DNA of 64,000 bases from an uncultured Bacteroidia bacterium (GCA_903923905.1 CAIXZH010000116.1:1-64000), one strand, 5' to 3'; positions 1 to 9,638 are shown, numbered from the stretch's first letter. Notes: generated from the letters alone by a model not told the origin. Numbers and translations: made by a program.

Positions 1-180
1 AATAATTTTCTGTCCTGACCCGGCTTTCATGAACCTTAGTATATTCTCAAAGCTTCCCAGCTTCAAATTCTTCGTAGTTCGTTCTCTTTCCTTCTCAATA
101 TCTTCAATGAACTCTGTTCAATCACTATTCTTTAATTCCACCCAATTTTTTCTGGCGAAAGTTCGGCAAAGGTAATCCAT
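1..180 (-). pseudogene. Possible broken ORF fragment running off the left edge
   Basis: On the minus strand an ATG at 180-178 opens a frame that reaches the window edge, interrupted once by a TGA at 120-118. The stretch after the stop is charged and helix-like (for example FIEDIEKERERTTKNLKLG). I do not recognise the protein. One stop in 60 codons is also expected by chance, so this may be non-coding. It is listed because the same kind of single-stop interruption recurs elsewhere in the window. Confidence 0.15.
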
Positions 181-581
181 TTTATTAATCTGCAAAAACT
201 TTATTCCACTATTTTCATAAAACATACGAAGAACTATCTGTTAATACAAAAAACAATACTTCTGAAAATACTGAAACGATGAGTCAAATCCAGCAAATTA
301 TCTGAATCATCAACATATTATCTATGATATATTTAAATATTGTAATCGTAATCTATTGAAAAAAAGACAAGTAATTGTTAAATTAGAATTCAAGGCATTT
401 TCAATGAGAACAGGTATGAAAAAAAAGTGACACAATATCGTGTCATTTTTTTTTCAATATATATTTAATTAAAATCATTATTGATATTAATTAAATGAAA
501 GTTTAGTCTCGAAAATGAATTCCTAATCAATTATAAATTCAATTATCATCCAGATAAAATGCAGGAAAGTTCACATTTTCA
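181..581. other. Intergenic stretch, no gene seen
   Basis: This AT-rich stretch between the left-edge fragment and the end of guaB holds no credible ORF on either strand. The only structure seen is the hairpin at 419-454, listed separately. Confidence 0.5.
419..454 (-). terminator. Hairpin terminator downstream of guaB
   Basis: The inverted repeat TGACAC-aatatc-GTGTCA is flanked by eight A residues on the left and nine T residues on the right, so it can work in both directions. It lies about 130 bp past the guaB stop codon and would end the guaB transcript. Confidence 0.6.
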
Positions 582-2078
582 TTAATTGTTTGCTTCCTTT
601 AAAATCACATCGTGAGCCCCACCTTCAATAATACTGGTTGAAGATACAAGTGTGATCCTGGCATTTTCCTGCAATTGAGGTATCGATATCACTCCACAAC
701 TGCACATGGTAGATTTTATTTTATCCAATGTAACGTCTAAATTGTCTTTTAATTTTCCGGCATAAGGGACATAACTATCGACTCCTTCCTCAAATTTCAA
801 GGTTTCATTACCTCCCATATCATAGCGCTGCCAATTTCTGGCGCGGTTTGACCCCTCGCCCCAATATTCCTTAACATAACTATTTCCAATCTTTAATCTT
901 TTGGTTGGACTCTCATCGAAACGGGCAAAATATCGCCCCATCATCAGAAAATCAGCTCCCATTGCCAGTGCTAAAACCATATGATAGTCATAGACGATTC
1001 CTCCATCACTGCAAATAGGGATATAAATTCCAGTCTCGTTAAAATAATCTTTCCGCGCCTGGGCAACTTCAATCAATGCGGTGGCCTGGCCTCTTCCAAT
1101 CCCTTTTACTTCTCGCGTGATACATATGGAACCCCCTCCGATTCCTATCTTAACGAAATCTGCCCCAGCATTTACCAGATAGAGAAATCCTTCCTTATCT
1201 ACCACATTCCCGGCTCCAATTTTAGTATTCGATCCAAAGTTTTCTTTAACATACCTTATTGTTTCAGCCTGCCATTCAGAAAATCCGTCGGAAGAGTCAA
1301 GGCATAGAACATCTGCCCCGGCTTCGATTAAGGCAGGAACACGTTCTTTATAATCACGTGAGTTTATTCCGGCACCAACACATAGCTTTTTATTATTGTC
1401 AAGCAGCTCGTTAAGATTTTCCTGATGATCATCATAATCCTTTCGGAAGACGAAGTATTGCAGATTCTGTTGGTCATCAATAATGGGGAGGCAATTCAGT
1501 TTATGTTCCCATACGGTATCATTGGCAGTATTTAATGAGATCCCTAATTTACCGACAATCAATTTAGAAAAAGGAGTCATAAACTCTTTTACCTGTTTGT
1601 CCATAGGATCTTTTGAAATACGGTAATCCCGGCTGGTAACAATACCAAGTAATTTACCATTGGATTTTCCATTATCCGTTATGCCAACTGTGGAATGCCC
1701 TGTTTTTTTAACCAGATCAAGAACGTCTGCCAGACAGCTGTTGGGAGTGAGATTTGAATCACTGACCACAAATCCAGCCTTGAATTTTTTCACCCGCTGA
1801 ACCATATCGCATTGGCTTTGTACCGATTGGGAACCAAAAATAAAGGATAAGCCGCCATTTCGGGCCAGGGCAATTGCGAGATTGTGATCAGAAACCGATT
1901 GCATTATCGCAGAAACGGCAGGGATATTTAATTCAATATCTGATATCTCACCTTTTTTGAATTTTACGAGGGGGACTTTTAACGAAACGTTTGCAGGAAA
2001 GCAATTTTTGTCAGTAAGTCCCGGGATCAGGAGATACTCGTTAAATGTTCTGGATACATCATTAAAATATTGTGCCAT
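582..2078 (-). CDS. guaB: Inosine-5'-monophosphate dehydrogenase, Tritrichomonas-like type
   Basis: IMP dehydrogenase oxidises IMP to XMP with NAD, the committed step of guanine nucleotide synthesis, in the cytoplasm. The 498-residue protein has a TIM barrel interrupted by a CBS-type insert (about residues 100-215). The catalytic loop reads [12 protein letters not shown] with the nucleophile at Cys319. The mobile flap carries Arg418-Tyr419 (NWQRYD) followed by [14 protein letters not shown], and the protein ends with [11 protein letters not shown]. These positions, plus Asp261, Lys310, Arg382 and Glu431, coincide with the published numbering of the Tritrichomonas foetus enzyme as I remember it, which is unusual for a bacterial GuaB. 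The gene stands alone with its own promoter candidate and terminator. A GMP reductase is unlikely because the CBS insert and the flap are both present. Confidence 0.93.
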   Translation of the reverse strand: MAQYFNDVSRTFNEYLLIPGLTDKNCFPANVSLKVPLVKFKKGEISDIELNIPAVSAIMQSVSDHNLAIALARNGGLSFIFGSQSVQSQCDMVQRVKKFKAGFVVSDSNLTPNSCLADVLDLVKKTGHSTVGITDNGKSNGKLLGIVTSRDYRISKDPMDKQVKEFMTPFSKLIVGKLGISLNTANDTVWEHKLNCLPIIDDQQNLQYFVFRKDYDDHQENLNELLDNNKKLCVGAGINSRDYKERVPALIEAGADVLCLDSSDGFSEWQAETIRYVKENFGSNTKIGAGNVVDKEGFLYLVNAGADFVKIGIGGGSICITREVKGIGRGQATALIEVAQARKDYFNETGIYIPICSDGGIVYDYHMVLALAMGADFLMMGRYFARFDESPTKRLKIGNSYVKEYWGEGSNRARNWQRYDMGGNETLKFEEGVDSYVPYAGKLKDNLDVTLDKIKSTMCSCGVISIPQLQENARITLVSSTSIIEGGAHDVILKEANN

Positions 2079-2140
2079 AACGTAATATATCGATTAAAAT
2101 GAACTTCAATGCAGAAAGACCTGTATTGTCAATTTAGTTG

Positions 2141-2172
2141 CAAAAGTAACGAACTCAGGAAACTTATTCAAG
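2141..2172 (-). promoter_or_regulatory. Candidate guaB promoter
   Basis: On the minus strand TACTTTTG (plus strand 2141-2148) fits the Bacteroidota -7 element TAnnTTTG, and CTTG (2169-2172) lies 20 nt upstream as a -33 element. The start codon follows about 63 nt downstream. Confidence 0.45.
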
Positions 2173-2184
2173 GGGTATGAGAAG

Positions 2185-2205
2185 AATCATTAAGCTTTAA
2201 TGATT
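2185..2205 (-). terminator. Hairpin between amt and guaB
   Basis: A 9-bp inverted repeat AATCATTAA-gct-TTAATGATT lies 66 bp past the amt stop codon. It lacks a clear T tail, so it may be a weak terminator or an operator for guaB. Confidence 0.3.
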
Positions 2206-2270
2206 TCTTATTCTATTAACATATCTTTCAATCTATCACTTCAGTTACATGTAAGGGAGAACTTCACATA

Positions 2271-3503
2271 TTAAATCGCCCTTGCAACTTCACCGTGCAT
2301 ATGAAAATCAAGACCGCTTTTCTGAATGGCATCGGTTACCTTAACTGGCACAAAACGGTTGATGACATGAAGCATAATCCAGGTAAATGAACTTGCCCAA
2401 ATAATTGCAAACAGCAGTGCAATAACCTCTTTGGTTATCAATTCAAAGCCACCGCCATAAAAAATACCATTGATAGTCCCAGGATTTATCGTGGTTGTGG
2501 CAAATATTCCAAGCAAAACGGTCCCGAATACTCCGCCAACGCCATGGACACCCCAAACATCGAGTGCGTCATCCCATTTCATCCTGTTTTTAAATTCAAC
2601 GGCCATATAACATACGATTCCAGACATCGTACCGATGCATGCTGCCGCACCGACAGTGACGTATCCTGCGGCGGGAGTAATGGTTGCAAGGCCGGCTACG
2701 GCTCCGGTCATTAATCCTATAAAAGTAGGTTTCTTTTTCCCGCTGTTCCATTCAATCATCAGCCAGGTAATTGCAGCAAATGAAGCAGACACATCCGTAT
2801 TGATAAAGGCAGCTACGGTTATATCATTCATATCAAGTTCACTTCCTGCGTTAAATCCATACCAACCAAACCACAGTAAGGTAGTTCCGATCGCGACTAA
2901 AGGTATATTATTGGGTTCATGCTCGCCCCCTTTTCTTTTTCCAACATAAATGGTGGCAACAAGAGCCGCAAACCCGGCTGTAGCGTGTACAACTATTCCC
3001 CCGGCAAAGTCGATTACACCCCAATGCTGCAGGATTCCTCCGCCCCAGATCATATGAACAAAAGGGTAATAGACAAGTATTTGCCAGAAGATCAGAAATA
3101 TAACATATGCTTTAAAGGTTACCCGGTTAATAATTGCTCCGGTTATCAAAGCAGGAGTAATTATAGCAAACATCATCTGGTAGGCGAAAAAAACATATTC
3201 AGGAAAAGCCTTACCTACCATCATGGTCTTTGGCGTGATTCCGTGCAGGAATGCTTTATCAAGATTTCCGATGATACCAAAAAAATCGGTCCCGTTGGCT
3301 AAAGTTCCGCTAAAACAAAGAGAATAACCAAAACTAAACCACAGTACGGTAGTTAATCCCAGCGAGACAAAGCTCTGCATCATGATATTAAGAATGTTCT
3401 TCTTGTTACCGAGTCCACCATAAAAAAATGACAGTCCGGGTGTCATCAGCATTACAAGACTCGTTGCTAATATCATAAACGTAGTTACCCCTTTGTCGAT
3501 CAT
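2271..3503 (-). CDS. amt: Ammonium transporter (Amt/Mep/Rh family)
   Basis: This inner-membrane channel conducts ammonium. The 410-residue protein shows about eleven hydrophobic segments. FFYGGL near the N-terminus, the first pore histidine in GGIVVHATAG and the second in VWGVHGVGGVFGT are hallmarks of the family. The length is typical. No PII (glnK) gene lies beside it in this window, unlike many Amt operons, so its regulator must be elsewhere. The N-terminus starts directly with a membrane segment and no obvious cleavable signal peptide. Confidence 0.95.
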   Translation of the reverse strand: MIDKGVTTFMILATSLVMLMTPGLSFFYGGLGNKKNILNIMMQSFVSLGLTTVLWFSFGYSLCFSGTLANGTDFFGIIGNLDKAFLHGITPKTMMVGKAFPEYVFFAYQMMFAIITPALITGAIINRVTFKAYVIFLIFWQILVYYPFVHMIWGGGILQHWGVIDFAGGIVVHATAGFAALVATIYVGKRKGGEHEPNNIPLVAIGTTLLWFGWYGFNAGSELDMNDITVAAFINTDVSASFAAITWLMIEWNSGKKKPTFIGLMTGAVAGLATITPAAGYVTVGAAACIGTMSGIVCYMAVEFKNRMKWDDALDVWGVHGVGGVFGTVLLGIFATTTINPGTINGIFYGGGFELITKEVIALLFAIIWASSFTWIMLHVINRFVPVKVTDAIQKSGLDFHMHGEVARAI

Positions 3504-3543
3504 GAGAAATTAGTTTTTAGTTTTTTTTTGGATAATTTGCGTG

Positions 3544-3551
3544 CAAAAATA
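3544..3551 (-). promoter_or_regulatory. Candidate amt -7 element
   Basis: TATTTTTG on the minus strand, 41 nt before the amt start codon, matches TAnnTTTG. No good -33 TTTG is seen at the right distance, so this is a partial match. Confidence 0.35.
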
Positions 3552-3718
3552 TGAAATTATGACTAAAGTCACATTAAAATGTAGGTATTTAGATTGAATA
3601 TACCTTTATTGTAGAAAAATGACATAATTGAAGAGGGGGGATGGATGTAATATTTTGATTAATATGATCAGATAGTCATGTTGCAATTTAGAAGGAATAC
3701 AAGAACCCAATAATTAGT

Positions 3719-3726
3719 TATATTTG
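3719..3726 (+). promoter_or_regulatory. Candidate mscL -7 element
   Basis: TATATTTG lies 30 nt before the mscL ATG and fits TAnnTTTG exactly. The -33 region is weak. Confidence 0.4.
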
Positions 3727-3755
3727 GCCTAATTAATCCTTTAAACAGATACGAT

Positions 3756-4175
3756 ATGGGCATGTTAGGTGAGTTCAGGCAATTTGCCATGAGGGGGAAT
3801 GTGGTTGATCTGGCAGTCGGGGTAATCATTGGTGGAGCTTTTGGAAAGATTGTATCATCCTTTGTGGGAGATATTCTGATGCCGCCGATTGGAGCACTGC
3901 TTGGTGGAACCGATTTTACCGGGTTGAAAATAGTCCTCAAGGAAAAATTGGTCGAAGTGGGAGGGAAGGCTGTTTCGCAGCCGGTCACCCTTAATTATGG
4001 CAACTTTATCCAGGTGACGATCGATTTTCTGATCATTGCCTTCTCGATATTTATGATGATTAAAATGATGAACGCCTTGAACAAGAAAAATATTCCTGCA
4101 CCACCTCCCCCGGCCGAACCATCCAATGAGGAAAAACTGTTGACAGAGATAAGGGACTTGTTAAAAAAGCAATAA
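3756..4175 (+). CDS. mscL: Large-conductance mechanosensitive channel
   Basis: MscL forms a pentameric inner-membrane pore that opens under membrane tension and releases solutes on osmotic downshock. The 139-residue protein begins with the amphipathic helix [17 protein letters not shown], followed by TM1 with the glycine-rich [14 protein letters not shown], a short periplasmic loop, TM2 ([16 protein letters not shown]) and a cytoplasmic helix after a [10 protein letters not shown] linker. Length and order match the family. It is a single gene, convergent with the esterase gene. Confidence 0.96.
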   Translation: MGMLGEFRQFAMRGNVVDLAVGVIIGGAFGKIVSSFVGDILMPPIGALLGGTDFTGLKIVLKEKLVEVGGKAVSQPVTLNYGNFIQVTIDFLIIAFSIFMMIKMMNALNKKNIPAPPPPAEPSNEEKLLTEIRDLLKKQ

Positions 4176-4191
4176 GCCGAGGCTGTTGAAA

Positions 4192-4233
4192 AATGTTAAG
4201 TCTGGCTTCCGGAAAGAAGCTGGCCTTAACATT
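4192..4233. terminator. Hairpin between convergent mscL and esterase genes
   Basis: AATGTTAAG and CTTAACATT form a perfect 9-bp outer stem, with a second inner stem (GGCTTC/GAAGC). It lies just past the mscL stop codon and 22 bp from the esterase stop codon. There is no strong T run, so termination is inferred from position. Confidence 0.4.
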
Positions 4234-4254
4234 AAATCATTAAAACTGATACTT

Positions 4255-5121
4255 TTAATTCTGGTGAAACTCCTCAGAAACAAATTCCAGAACTTTGGGT
4301 AATGCATCGCGCCAGTAGGTCCAGTTATGCGCTCCGTCACGTGTACGAAATTCATGCGGAATATCTTTCTTTCGCATTGCAATGTGAATCAGGCAATTCC
4401 CCTCATAAAGAAAATCGTCATCACCGCAATCAATGTACCAGCGCACCGCTTTCTTCTGATCATCAGGCATCCGGTTAACCAGTTCAATGGCGTTATGGTT
4501 TTCAAAATAAGCCTTGATCCTTGCTTCATCAGTGATTTCGGGATTGCTCTTTTTTATACGGGTTTTGGCATCCTCCATATTCAGGGGGCCAACATAAGCG
4601 CTTAACGGACAGGCGGATGAAAATAATTCGGGATGATGCAGCGCGTACATAAACGAACCGCCTCCACCCATAGATAACCCGGCAACTGCACGATACCTTT
4701 TTTCTCCTTTAATGCGGTAACTTTTTTCGATTGCAGGGATAAACTCCTGGAAGAAATAATCTTCATAATTCCAATTTCCTGCGATGTTATTAAAATACCC
4801 CATCTGACCTGTTTGGGCATCCGGCATCACAATAATCATTGCAGTTGCGGTGCCGTCTTCAATAGCTTTATCGGTAATGCGCTGGACTTCACCGAATTGC
4901 ACCCATCCGGTATGATCGTCACCGGCGCCATGCAGTAAATAGAGCACAGGATAACTCCTTTGCGAGGTTTCATAACCAGGTGGGAGATAAATTGCGTATT
5001 TACGATCACTTTTCAGAATCTTGCTGGGTATCGACTGGTTGTCGAAAACTTTGCTCGGTTGAGCCATACTCAATAGGGTGAAACAAATAAAGAGAACAGA
5101 GAGACAAAATGATTTTTTCAT
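4255..5121 (-). CDS. Secreted esterase, alpha/beta hydrolase (CE1/esterase D-like)
   Basis: The 288-residue protein has an N-terminal signal peptide (ends near LLSMAQ) and an alpha/beta hydrolase fold. The nucleophile motif is GLSMGG, an oxyanion-side LHGAGDDHTGW lies near residue 70, an acidic residue is available in DCGDDDF, and the likely catalytic histidine is in DGAHNWTYW. Family members remove feruloyl or acetyl esters from plant polysaccharides. It is the last gene of the six-gene sugar operon, 21 bp after the fucosidase. This suggests the substrate glycan carries ester decorations. The exact ester cannot be read from the sequence. Confidence 0.82.
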   Translation of the reverse strand: MKKSFCLSVLFICFTLLSMAQPSKVFDNQSIPSKILKSDRKYAIYLPPGYETSQRSYPVLYLLHGAGDDHTGWVQFGEVQRITDKAIEDGTATAMIIVMPDAQTGQMGYFNNIAGNWNYEDYFFQEFIPAIEKSYRIKGEKRYRAVAGLSMGGGGSFMYALHHPELFSSACPLSAYVGPLNMEDAKTRIKKSNPEITDEARIKAYFENHNAIELVNRMPDDQKKAVRWYIDCGDDDFLYEGNCLIHIAMRKKDIPHEFRTRDGAHNWTYWRDALPKVLEFVSEEFHQN

Positions 5122-5142
5122 TACTAAGTTATTTAATGGACT

Positions 5143-6648
5143 TTACTTCTCAAATTTGATTCTAAATGTAACAACTTGCCAATCAGGTAATTTAAGAGGC
5201 TTGCTAATAACAAGTTCCTCTGGTTGCTGCTTCCAGTTCAGTTTTTCGTTACTTCCCAACAGAATAACCGACATTACCGCTTTTTGAGCCAGTTTTGAAT
5301 TCTTGCCAAGAGAATTAATCCGGATAGTTCCGGCAGGGGTTCCCAGACAAAACGCATACAAGATATCTCCTTTTTGGGTAAAACGGATATCTTTGGCACT
5401 GTATTTTACCTTTTCTTCATTAAAGTTTCCAGCTAGTACCATTTTTGCATCTGCAGGTTTTTCTCCGTATAATTTCCAGGGACGTGTTCCGTAAATTCCT
5501 TCTCCGTTTATCGCCGTCCATTTGCTTATTTCATCCAAGATTTTGAGCATATCAGGTTCCAGATCTCCTTCAGGAGTCTGCACTACATTGATAAGAAGGT
5601 TTCCGTTTTTACTGACAATATCAACCAGCATTTGAATTATTTCAGTTGAACTTTTATATTTCTGTCCGGTCCGGTAATACCAGTCGCCGATTGAGGTATC
5701 TGTTTGCCATGGAAACTGGTTAATCGTATCTTTTACTCCTCGTTCAAGATCTTCCACCCACATCCCCTGCGAGGGTTGCTTACAATTATAAACAGCCTCG
5801 AGTTTTCCTCCATTCTTTTTAATATCCTCATTGTAAAAGTGGGAAACCATTTTTCTCCCGATATCTCCGAAAGGGAAACTGCTGTCGGAGTAGAGCAGAT
5901 CAGGATGATAATTGTCAATCAGCTCTTTAATTGAATTAAGCCACTCCTGTTGATTGTCCGGATCATTGGTCAGCCAATCTTTATCACTTGCAGCGGCTTT
6001 TTTATGATAAAGATCCTCATATTTACTATCGGCCCCGTCATAGGGAACTCCGGCCATCGGACCATTCTTGTCTGCCAGATGACTGGCCTGGAACCAGGTG
6101 TAGCTGGCCCCGAGATGCTCAGAAACCCCAAATCGCAATCCTTCTTTTTTGGCAGCCTTCTGCCAAAGCCCTAATACATCTTTTTTTGGACCCATATTGG
6201 CGGCATTCCATTTGTGAATTTTTGAATTCCAGAGAAAGAAATCATCATGATGAGATCCCATACTCACAAAATATCTGGCTCCGGCCTTTTTGTAAAGAGC
6301 CATCAGTTTTTCCGGATCCCATCGCTCCGCCTTCCATAAAGGGATGATGTCCTTGTATCCGAATTTAGATGGGTGGCCATAATGGGCAACATGGTATTTA
6401 TTATCAGCACTACCTTCTTCATACATTTGTCTCGCGTACCAGTCTCCCTGACGTGGCACTGCCTGCGGTCCCCAGTGGGCCCAGATTCCGAACTTGGCGT
6501 CGCGGAACCATTCAGGGTATTGGTATTGTCTGAAAGACTCATCAGTTGGCTTGAAGGTTTGGGAGAAAAGTTGACCGGATTGAAAGGTTGACAAAATAAT
6601 TGTCAAAATCATTAATTGGAACAATTGAAGGTTGTTTTTCATGATCAT
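5143..6648 (-). CDS. Alpha-L-fucosidase, glycoside hydrolase family 29
   Basis: A secreted GH29 exo-enzyme that releases terminal L-fucose. The 501-residue protein has a signal peptide ending near GQLFSQ, the family N-terminal motif AKFGIWAHWG, a substrate-binding MGSHHDDFFLW stretch and a candidate nucleophile aspartate in LLYSDSSF. The C-terminal part (about 380-500) is a beta domain. The local sequence around the nucleophile (SDSS) departs from the commoner WxDG/WFD form and resembles a distinct GH29 subgroup. The start could be either of two ATGs (residue 1 or 3). It sits in the fucose-type operon between the lactonase and the esterase. A second GH29 gene is at 46950-48212. Confidence 0.9.
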   Translation of the reverse strand: MIMKNNLQLFQLMILTIILSTFQSGQLFSQTFKPTDESFRQYQYPEWFRDAKFGIWAHWGPQAVPRQGDWYARQMYEEGSADNKYHVAHYGHPSKFGYKDIIPLWKAERWDPEKLMALYKKAGARYFVSMGSHHDDFFLWNSKIHKWNAANMGPKKDVLGLWQKAAKKEGLRFGVSEHLGASYTWFQASHLADKNGPMAGVPYDGADSKYEDLYHKKAAASDKDWLTNDPDNQQEWLNSIKELIDNYHPDLLYSDSSFPFGDIGRKMVSHFYNEDIKKNGGKLEAVYNCKQPSQGMWVEDLERGVKDTINQFPWQTDTSIGDWYYRTGQKYKSSTEIIQMLVDIVSKNGNLLINVVQTPEGDLEPDMLKILDEISKWTAINGEGIYGTRPWKLYGEKPADAKMVLAGNFNEEKVKYSAKDIRFTQKGDILYAFCLGTPAGTIRINSLGKNSKLAQKAVMSVILLGSNEKLNWKQQPEELVISKPLKLPDWQVVTFRIKFEK

Positions 6649-6696
6649 AATTTGATTTGGTCTTTTATGGCTGATTTATTGGATATTTGTAAGTCT

Positions 6697-7533
6697 TTAA
6701 ATAATAGGTGGTTTATAGAAATTAAGACAATTTTCACCCATGATCCCGGATTTAATTGTGGCCTCATACTTTTCAAGGTAAGTCCTCACTATGTCTGTGA
6801 TTTTTGAGTAGGAACCTCCCAACAGACAGACGGGCCAATCGCTGCCAGTCATCAACCGGTCCGGACCAAACGCCCCGAAAACGTTATCCAGGTATGGGAT
6901 GAAAGTTTGCTGATTCCAGTTGTTCGGATCAGCCTCGGTTACCATTCCCGAGAGTTTGCACCAGACGTTTGGATATCGTGCGATGGATTGAATGTCCGTT
7001 TTCCATGGATCGAAGATCCCTTTCCTGATTAACGGTTTCGAAATATGATCGATAACGAAGGGCTGGTTCGGAAACTCAGCAACCAATCCGGCTGCAATTT
7101 TTAGATGTTTAGGAAAGAGAAGCAGGTCGAAAGTTAAATCATATTTTCCAAGGCAGCTTATGCCGTTCCTGAATTCATCTCTTAACATGAACAGTTCATC
7201 TGCTTCATCATGAAGAACATGCCGTACACCGACCAGTTTTCTATTTTGTGATAATTCAGCCAGTTGTTTGTCAATATCAGGGGAGCAAAGATCGACCCAC
7301 CCAACGACACCTTTAATCCATGAATTTTCATTGGCCAATTGGATTAACCAATGGGTCTCGTCAATCGATTGTCTTGCCTGCACCGCTATACACCCATCGA
7401 AACCTTCCTGTTTCAATAAAGGTTCCAGATCCGGAGGCAGGTAATCGCGCTGAAGGATTTTCATGGATTCATCAATCCATCTGTACTCTGAGGAGTTGAA
7501 TTTCCAAAAATGTTGATGACTGTCGATTTTCAT
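6697..7533 (-). CDS. Amidohydrolase-family sugar lactonase (L-fuconolactonase-like)
   Basis: A cytoplasmic TIM-barrel amidohydrolase of 278 residues. The metal-binding DSHQHFW motif is at the very N-terminus, with VIDHISKP near residue 157 and the catalytic aspartate in TGSDWPV. Close relatives hydrolyse L-fucono-1,5-lactone or L-rhamnono/L-galactono-lactone to the aldonic acid. It lies 8 bp downstream of the dehydrogenase gene and next to the fucosidase, which supports a lactonase role in oxidative L-fucose breakdown. Without biochemical data the sugar could also be L-galactose or D-arabinose. Confidence 0.8.
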   Translation of the reverse strand: MKIDSHQHFWKFNSSEYRWIDESMKILQRDYLPPDLEPLLKQEGFDGCIAVQARQSIDETHWLIQLANENSWIKGVVGWVDLCSPDIDKQLAELSQNRKLVGVRHVLHDEADELFMLRDEFRNGISCLGKYDLTFDLLLFPKHLKIAAGLVAEFPNQPFVIDHISKPLIRKGIFDPWKTDIQSIARYPNVWCKLSGMVTEADPNNWNQQTFIPYLDNVFGAFGPDRLMTGSDWPVCLLGGSYSKITDIVRTYLEKYEATIKSGIMGENCLNFYKPPII

Positions 7534-7541
7534 AACAGGCT

Positions 7542-8564
7542 TTAATCTAATTCGATAATAGCTTTGATAACTCCCTTTTGGGGATCGAGTAGCAGAGGAA
7601 ACTGATCTGGCACTGAATGCAGGGTGATCCGATGCGAAATTAGAGCCGAAACATTGACGTTGCCGTTCCTGATGTTTGTGACAACCTGGTTGAAATCTTC
7701 ACGTGTTGCATTGCGGCTGCTTCTTAAAGTTGTTTCCCGTTTGTGAAATTCGGGATGACTAAAACAGAAAGATTCCTTTTGTATGCCAACCAGAGTAATC
7801 CGCCCTCCATGAGCGAGAAATTCCAGACTTCCTTCAATGGCCCGTTTATTTCCCGTTGCATCAATTACAGCAGTGACCATTTCATTACCAGTGATTTTAG
7901 CAATCTGCTCCACCGGATTTTCGAGGGCATTAATCAGGTGATCCACTCCGAAATATTTTTGGGCGAACTCGAGACGGGTATTATTAACGTCCATTGCAAT
8001 CACCCTGGCTCCGTTGACCTTTGCAAATGCCATTACTCCCAAACCGATAGGTCCGGCCCCGATAATTAATACATATTCATCTTTTTGTATTTCGGTTATC
8101 CGCACGGCATGGGCACCAATAGCCATTGGCTCAACCATTGCAAGTTCATCGGAGGTTAGCCCTTCACCGTCAATGAGTGAATATGCCGGAACCTGAATAA
8201 ACTCCGTCATTCCCCCGTCAATATGGACGCCCGCTCCCTGAATTTTAGTACAACAGTTCGGTTTTCCATTGCGACAGGCAATACAATTGTTGCAAGGGAA
8301 ATAGGGAATGAAGGTAACCGGATGTCCTGCCTTAAAATTGATTTCCGGGCCTTGTCCTTCAGCAATTTCACAGGCAAGTTCATGCCCAAGCACCCTGGGA
8401 TAGGTAAAAAATGGCTGGGTGCCTTCGAAAGCATGCAAATCAGTGCCACATATCCCGATCCGTTTAACCTTTAGGATCACTTTACCAGGTTCGGCAACAG
8501 GCCTGGTCACTTCACGCTGTTCGAATTTTCCCGGCTCAAGGCATATTATTTGCTTCATTATCAA
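7542..8564 (-). CDS. Zinc-dependent sugar (acid) dehydrogenase, MDR superfamily
   Basis: A cytoplasmic medium-chain dehydrogenase of 340 residues. The catalytic zinc ligands are visible in GICGTDLHAFEG and VLGHELACE. The four-cysteine structural zinc loop reads CNNCIACRNGKPNCC. The Rossmann motif GAGPIGLGVM is followed by an acidic residue (MDVN), which points to NAD rather than NADP. Relatives include L-galactonate-5-dehydrogenase and RspB-type enzymes. In this operon it probably oxidises the aldonate or 2-keto-3-deoxy acid after the lactonase step, a role usually filled by a short-chain dehydrogenase in known L-fucose pathways. The start could be the first or third codon (MIMKQ). Confidence 0.8.
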   Translation of the reverse strand: MIMKQIICLEPGKFEQREVTRPVAEPGKVILKVKRIGICGTDLHAFEGTQPFFTYPRVLGHELACEIAEGQGPEINFKAGHPVTFIPYFPCNNCIACRNGKPNCCTKIQGAGVHIDGGMTEFIQVPAYSLIDGEGLTSDELAMVEPMAIGAHAVRITEIQKDEYVLIIGAGPIGLGVMAFAKVNGARVIAMDVNNTRLEFAQKYFGVDHLINALENPVEQIAKITGNEMVTAVIDATGNKRAIEGSLEFLAHGGRITLVGIQKESFCFSHPEFHKRETTLRSSRNATREDFNQVVTNIRNGNVNVSALISHRITLHSVPDQFPLLLDPQKGVIKAIIELD

Positions 8565-8588
8565 CGATTTTAATTTTAAGGTATAAAG

Positions 8589-9638
8589 CTATTTTCCAGT
8601 AAGATAGGGATACCCGACATTTAAAAGCCCCCTTTTGATCATTTCATCCCAAAATTCAGATGGAACTTTAGTCGTAACTGCAGTCACATTCTCTTTCACC
8701 CTGTCAGGATCAGAGGTATTCAGGGCAATACTGATTACTCCCGGCGGGGACATTGCAAAACTAACGCAGGCCTGGGCTGGCAATACCCTGAATTCCTCAC
8801 AAATGGAGAAGAATTTTTTGCGCCATTCGAAAAGAGAAATGTTTTCGGAGCAGTCTGGTTGAATCGGTACATAGTCGAAGAATCGCCCGCCCGTGAGAAA
8901 CCCGGCGTGAAAAACGGCTGAATTAATGATTCCGATTTCAGTTCGATGTAATTCAGTCATAAATCTTAGAAGATCAGATGGATGCCTGAGGATAGTCATG
9001 CTGTTCGCAAACATCACCCAGTCCAGATCGACCCTGGCAGCGATGGCACGAATGATTTTCCAGCTTTTGGCCCCCACGCCTATGGCATCCACTTTCCCAT
9101 CTCTTTTTAAATCAGACAATGCCTTGTAGGCTTCTATGATCTGATCAAATCGCTTTATTCGCTCTGTTTCGTTTGCGGAAGTAGAAAGGAACTCGTCGGG
9201 ATCATGAACGGAGACCATTGAAGGTTTATAACTACCTCCCAGTAATTCATTCCCTTGTTCCCAGCATTCGATTATGCCGTCGTGACTGATTCGTTGTTCG
9301 GCATCATTCTTCAATCCGATCCATGCCCCCGGCTCGAAGGTAGGGTCTGTGCCGGTTAATCTGGTTCTGTACCATCCGAGTTTGTTGCTTATGATTACAT
9401 TTTGTGGAGATGCTCCCAATTTCCTTAGATTATCTCCCAGAACCTCCAGGGCCAGACCTGCACCGTACTTCCCGGCTGAATCAAAAACTACCGGCGAAGC
9501 AAGATTATTGATGCACTCTTTGACGATTTGTCCCTTGGTATGATCCGGAAGTTCTGCATACAAGTTTCCTAATGCGCTGGTTCCGAATATTACCGGGGGA
9601 ATTCTTAACTTTGTTTTACCTAACTGGTGGTATTCCAT
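8589..9638 (-). CDS. Aldo/keto reductase, L-fucose (D-threo-aldose) 1-dehydrogenase-like
   Basis: A cytoplasmic aldo-keto reductase of 349 residues. The catalytic tetrad can be read as Asp and Tyr in FDSAGKYGAG, Lys in IISNKLGWY and His in MVSVHDPDE. The sequence FGTSALGNLY near the start and the insert around residues 90-130 resemble D-threo-aldose 1-dehydrogenases, which oxidise L-fucose and similar sugars to the 1,5-lactone. This gives the first step, with the lactonase gene two places downstream as the second. It lies 39 bp after the GH3 gene. The substrate is inferred from context. Confidence 0.82.
   Translation of the reverse strand: MEYHQLGKTKLRIPPVIFGTSALGNLYAELPDHTKGQIVKECINNLASPVVFDSAGKYGAGLALEVLGDNLRKLGASPQNVIISNKLGWYRTRLTGTDPTFEPGAWIGLKNDAEQRISHDGIIECWEQGNELLGGSYKPSMVSVHDPDEFLSTSANETERIKRFDQIIEAYKALSDLKRDGKVDAIGVGAKSWKIIRAIAARVDLDWVMFANSMTILRHPSDLLRFMTELHRTEIGIINSAVFHAGFLTGGRFFDYVPIQPDCSENISLFEWRKKFFSICEEFRVLPAQACVSFAMSPPGVISIALNTSDPDRVKENVTAVTTKVPSEFWDEMIKRGLLNVGYPYLTGK

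Noticed and set aside
981-1307. ORF opposite guaB and other long antisense ORFs (for example 5988-6347, 47385-47855, 62192-62839)
   Set aside because: They lie wholly within well-supported genes on the other strand and show no recognisable domain.
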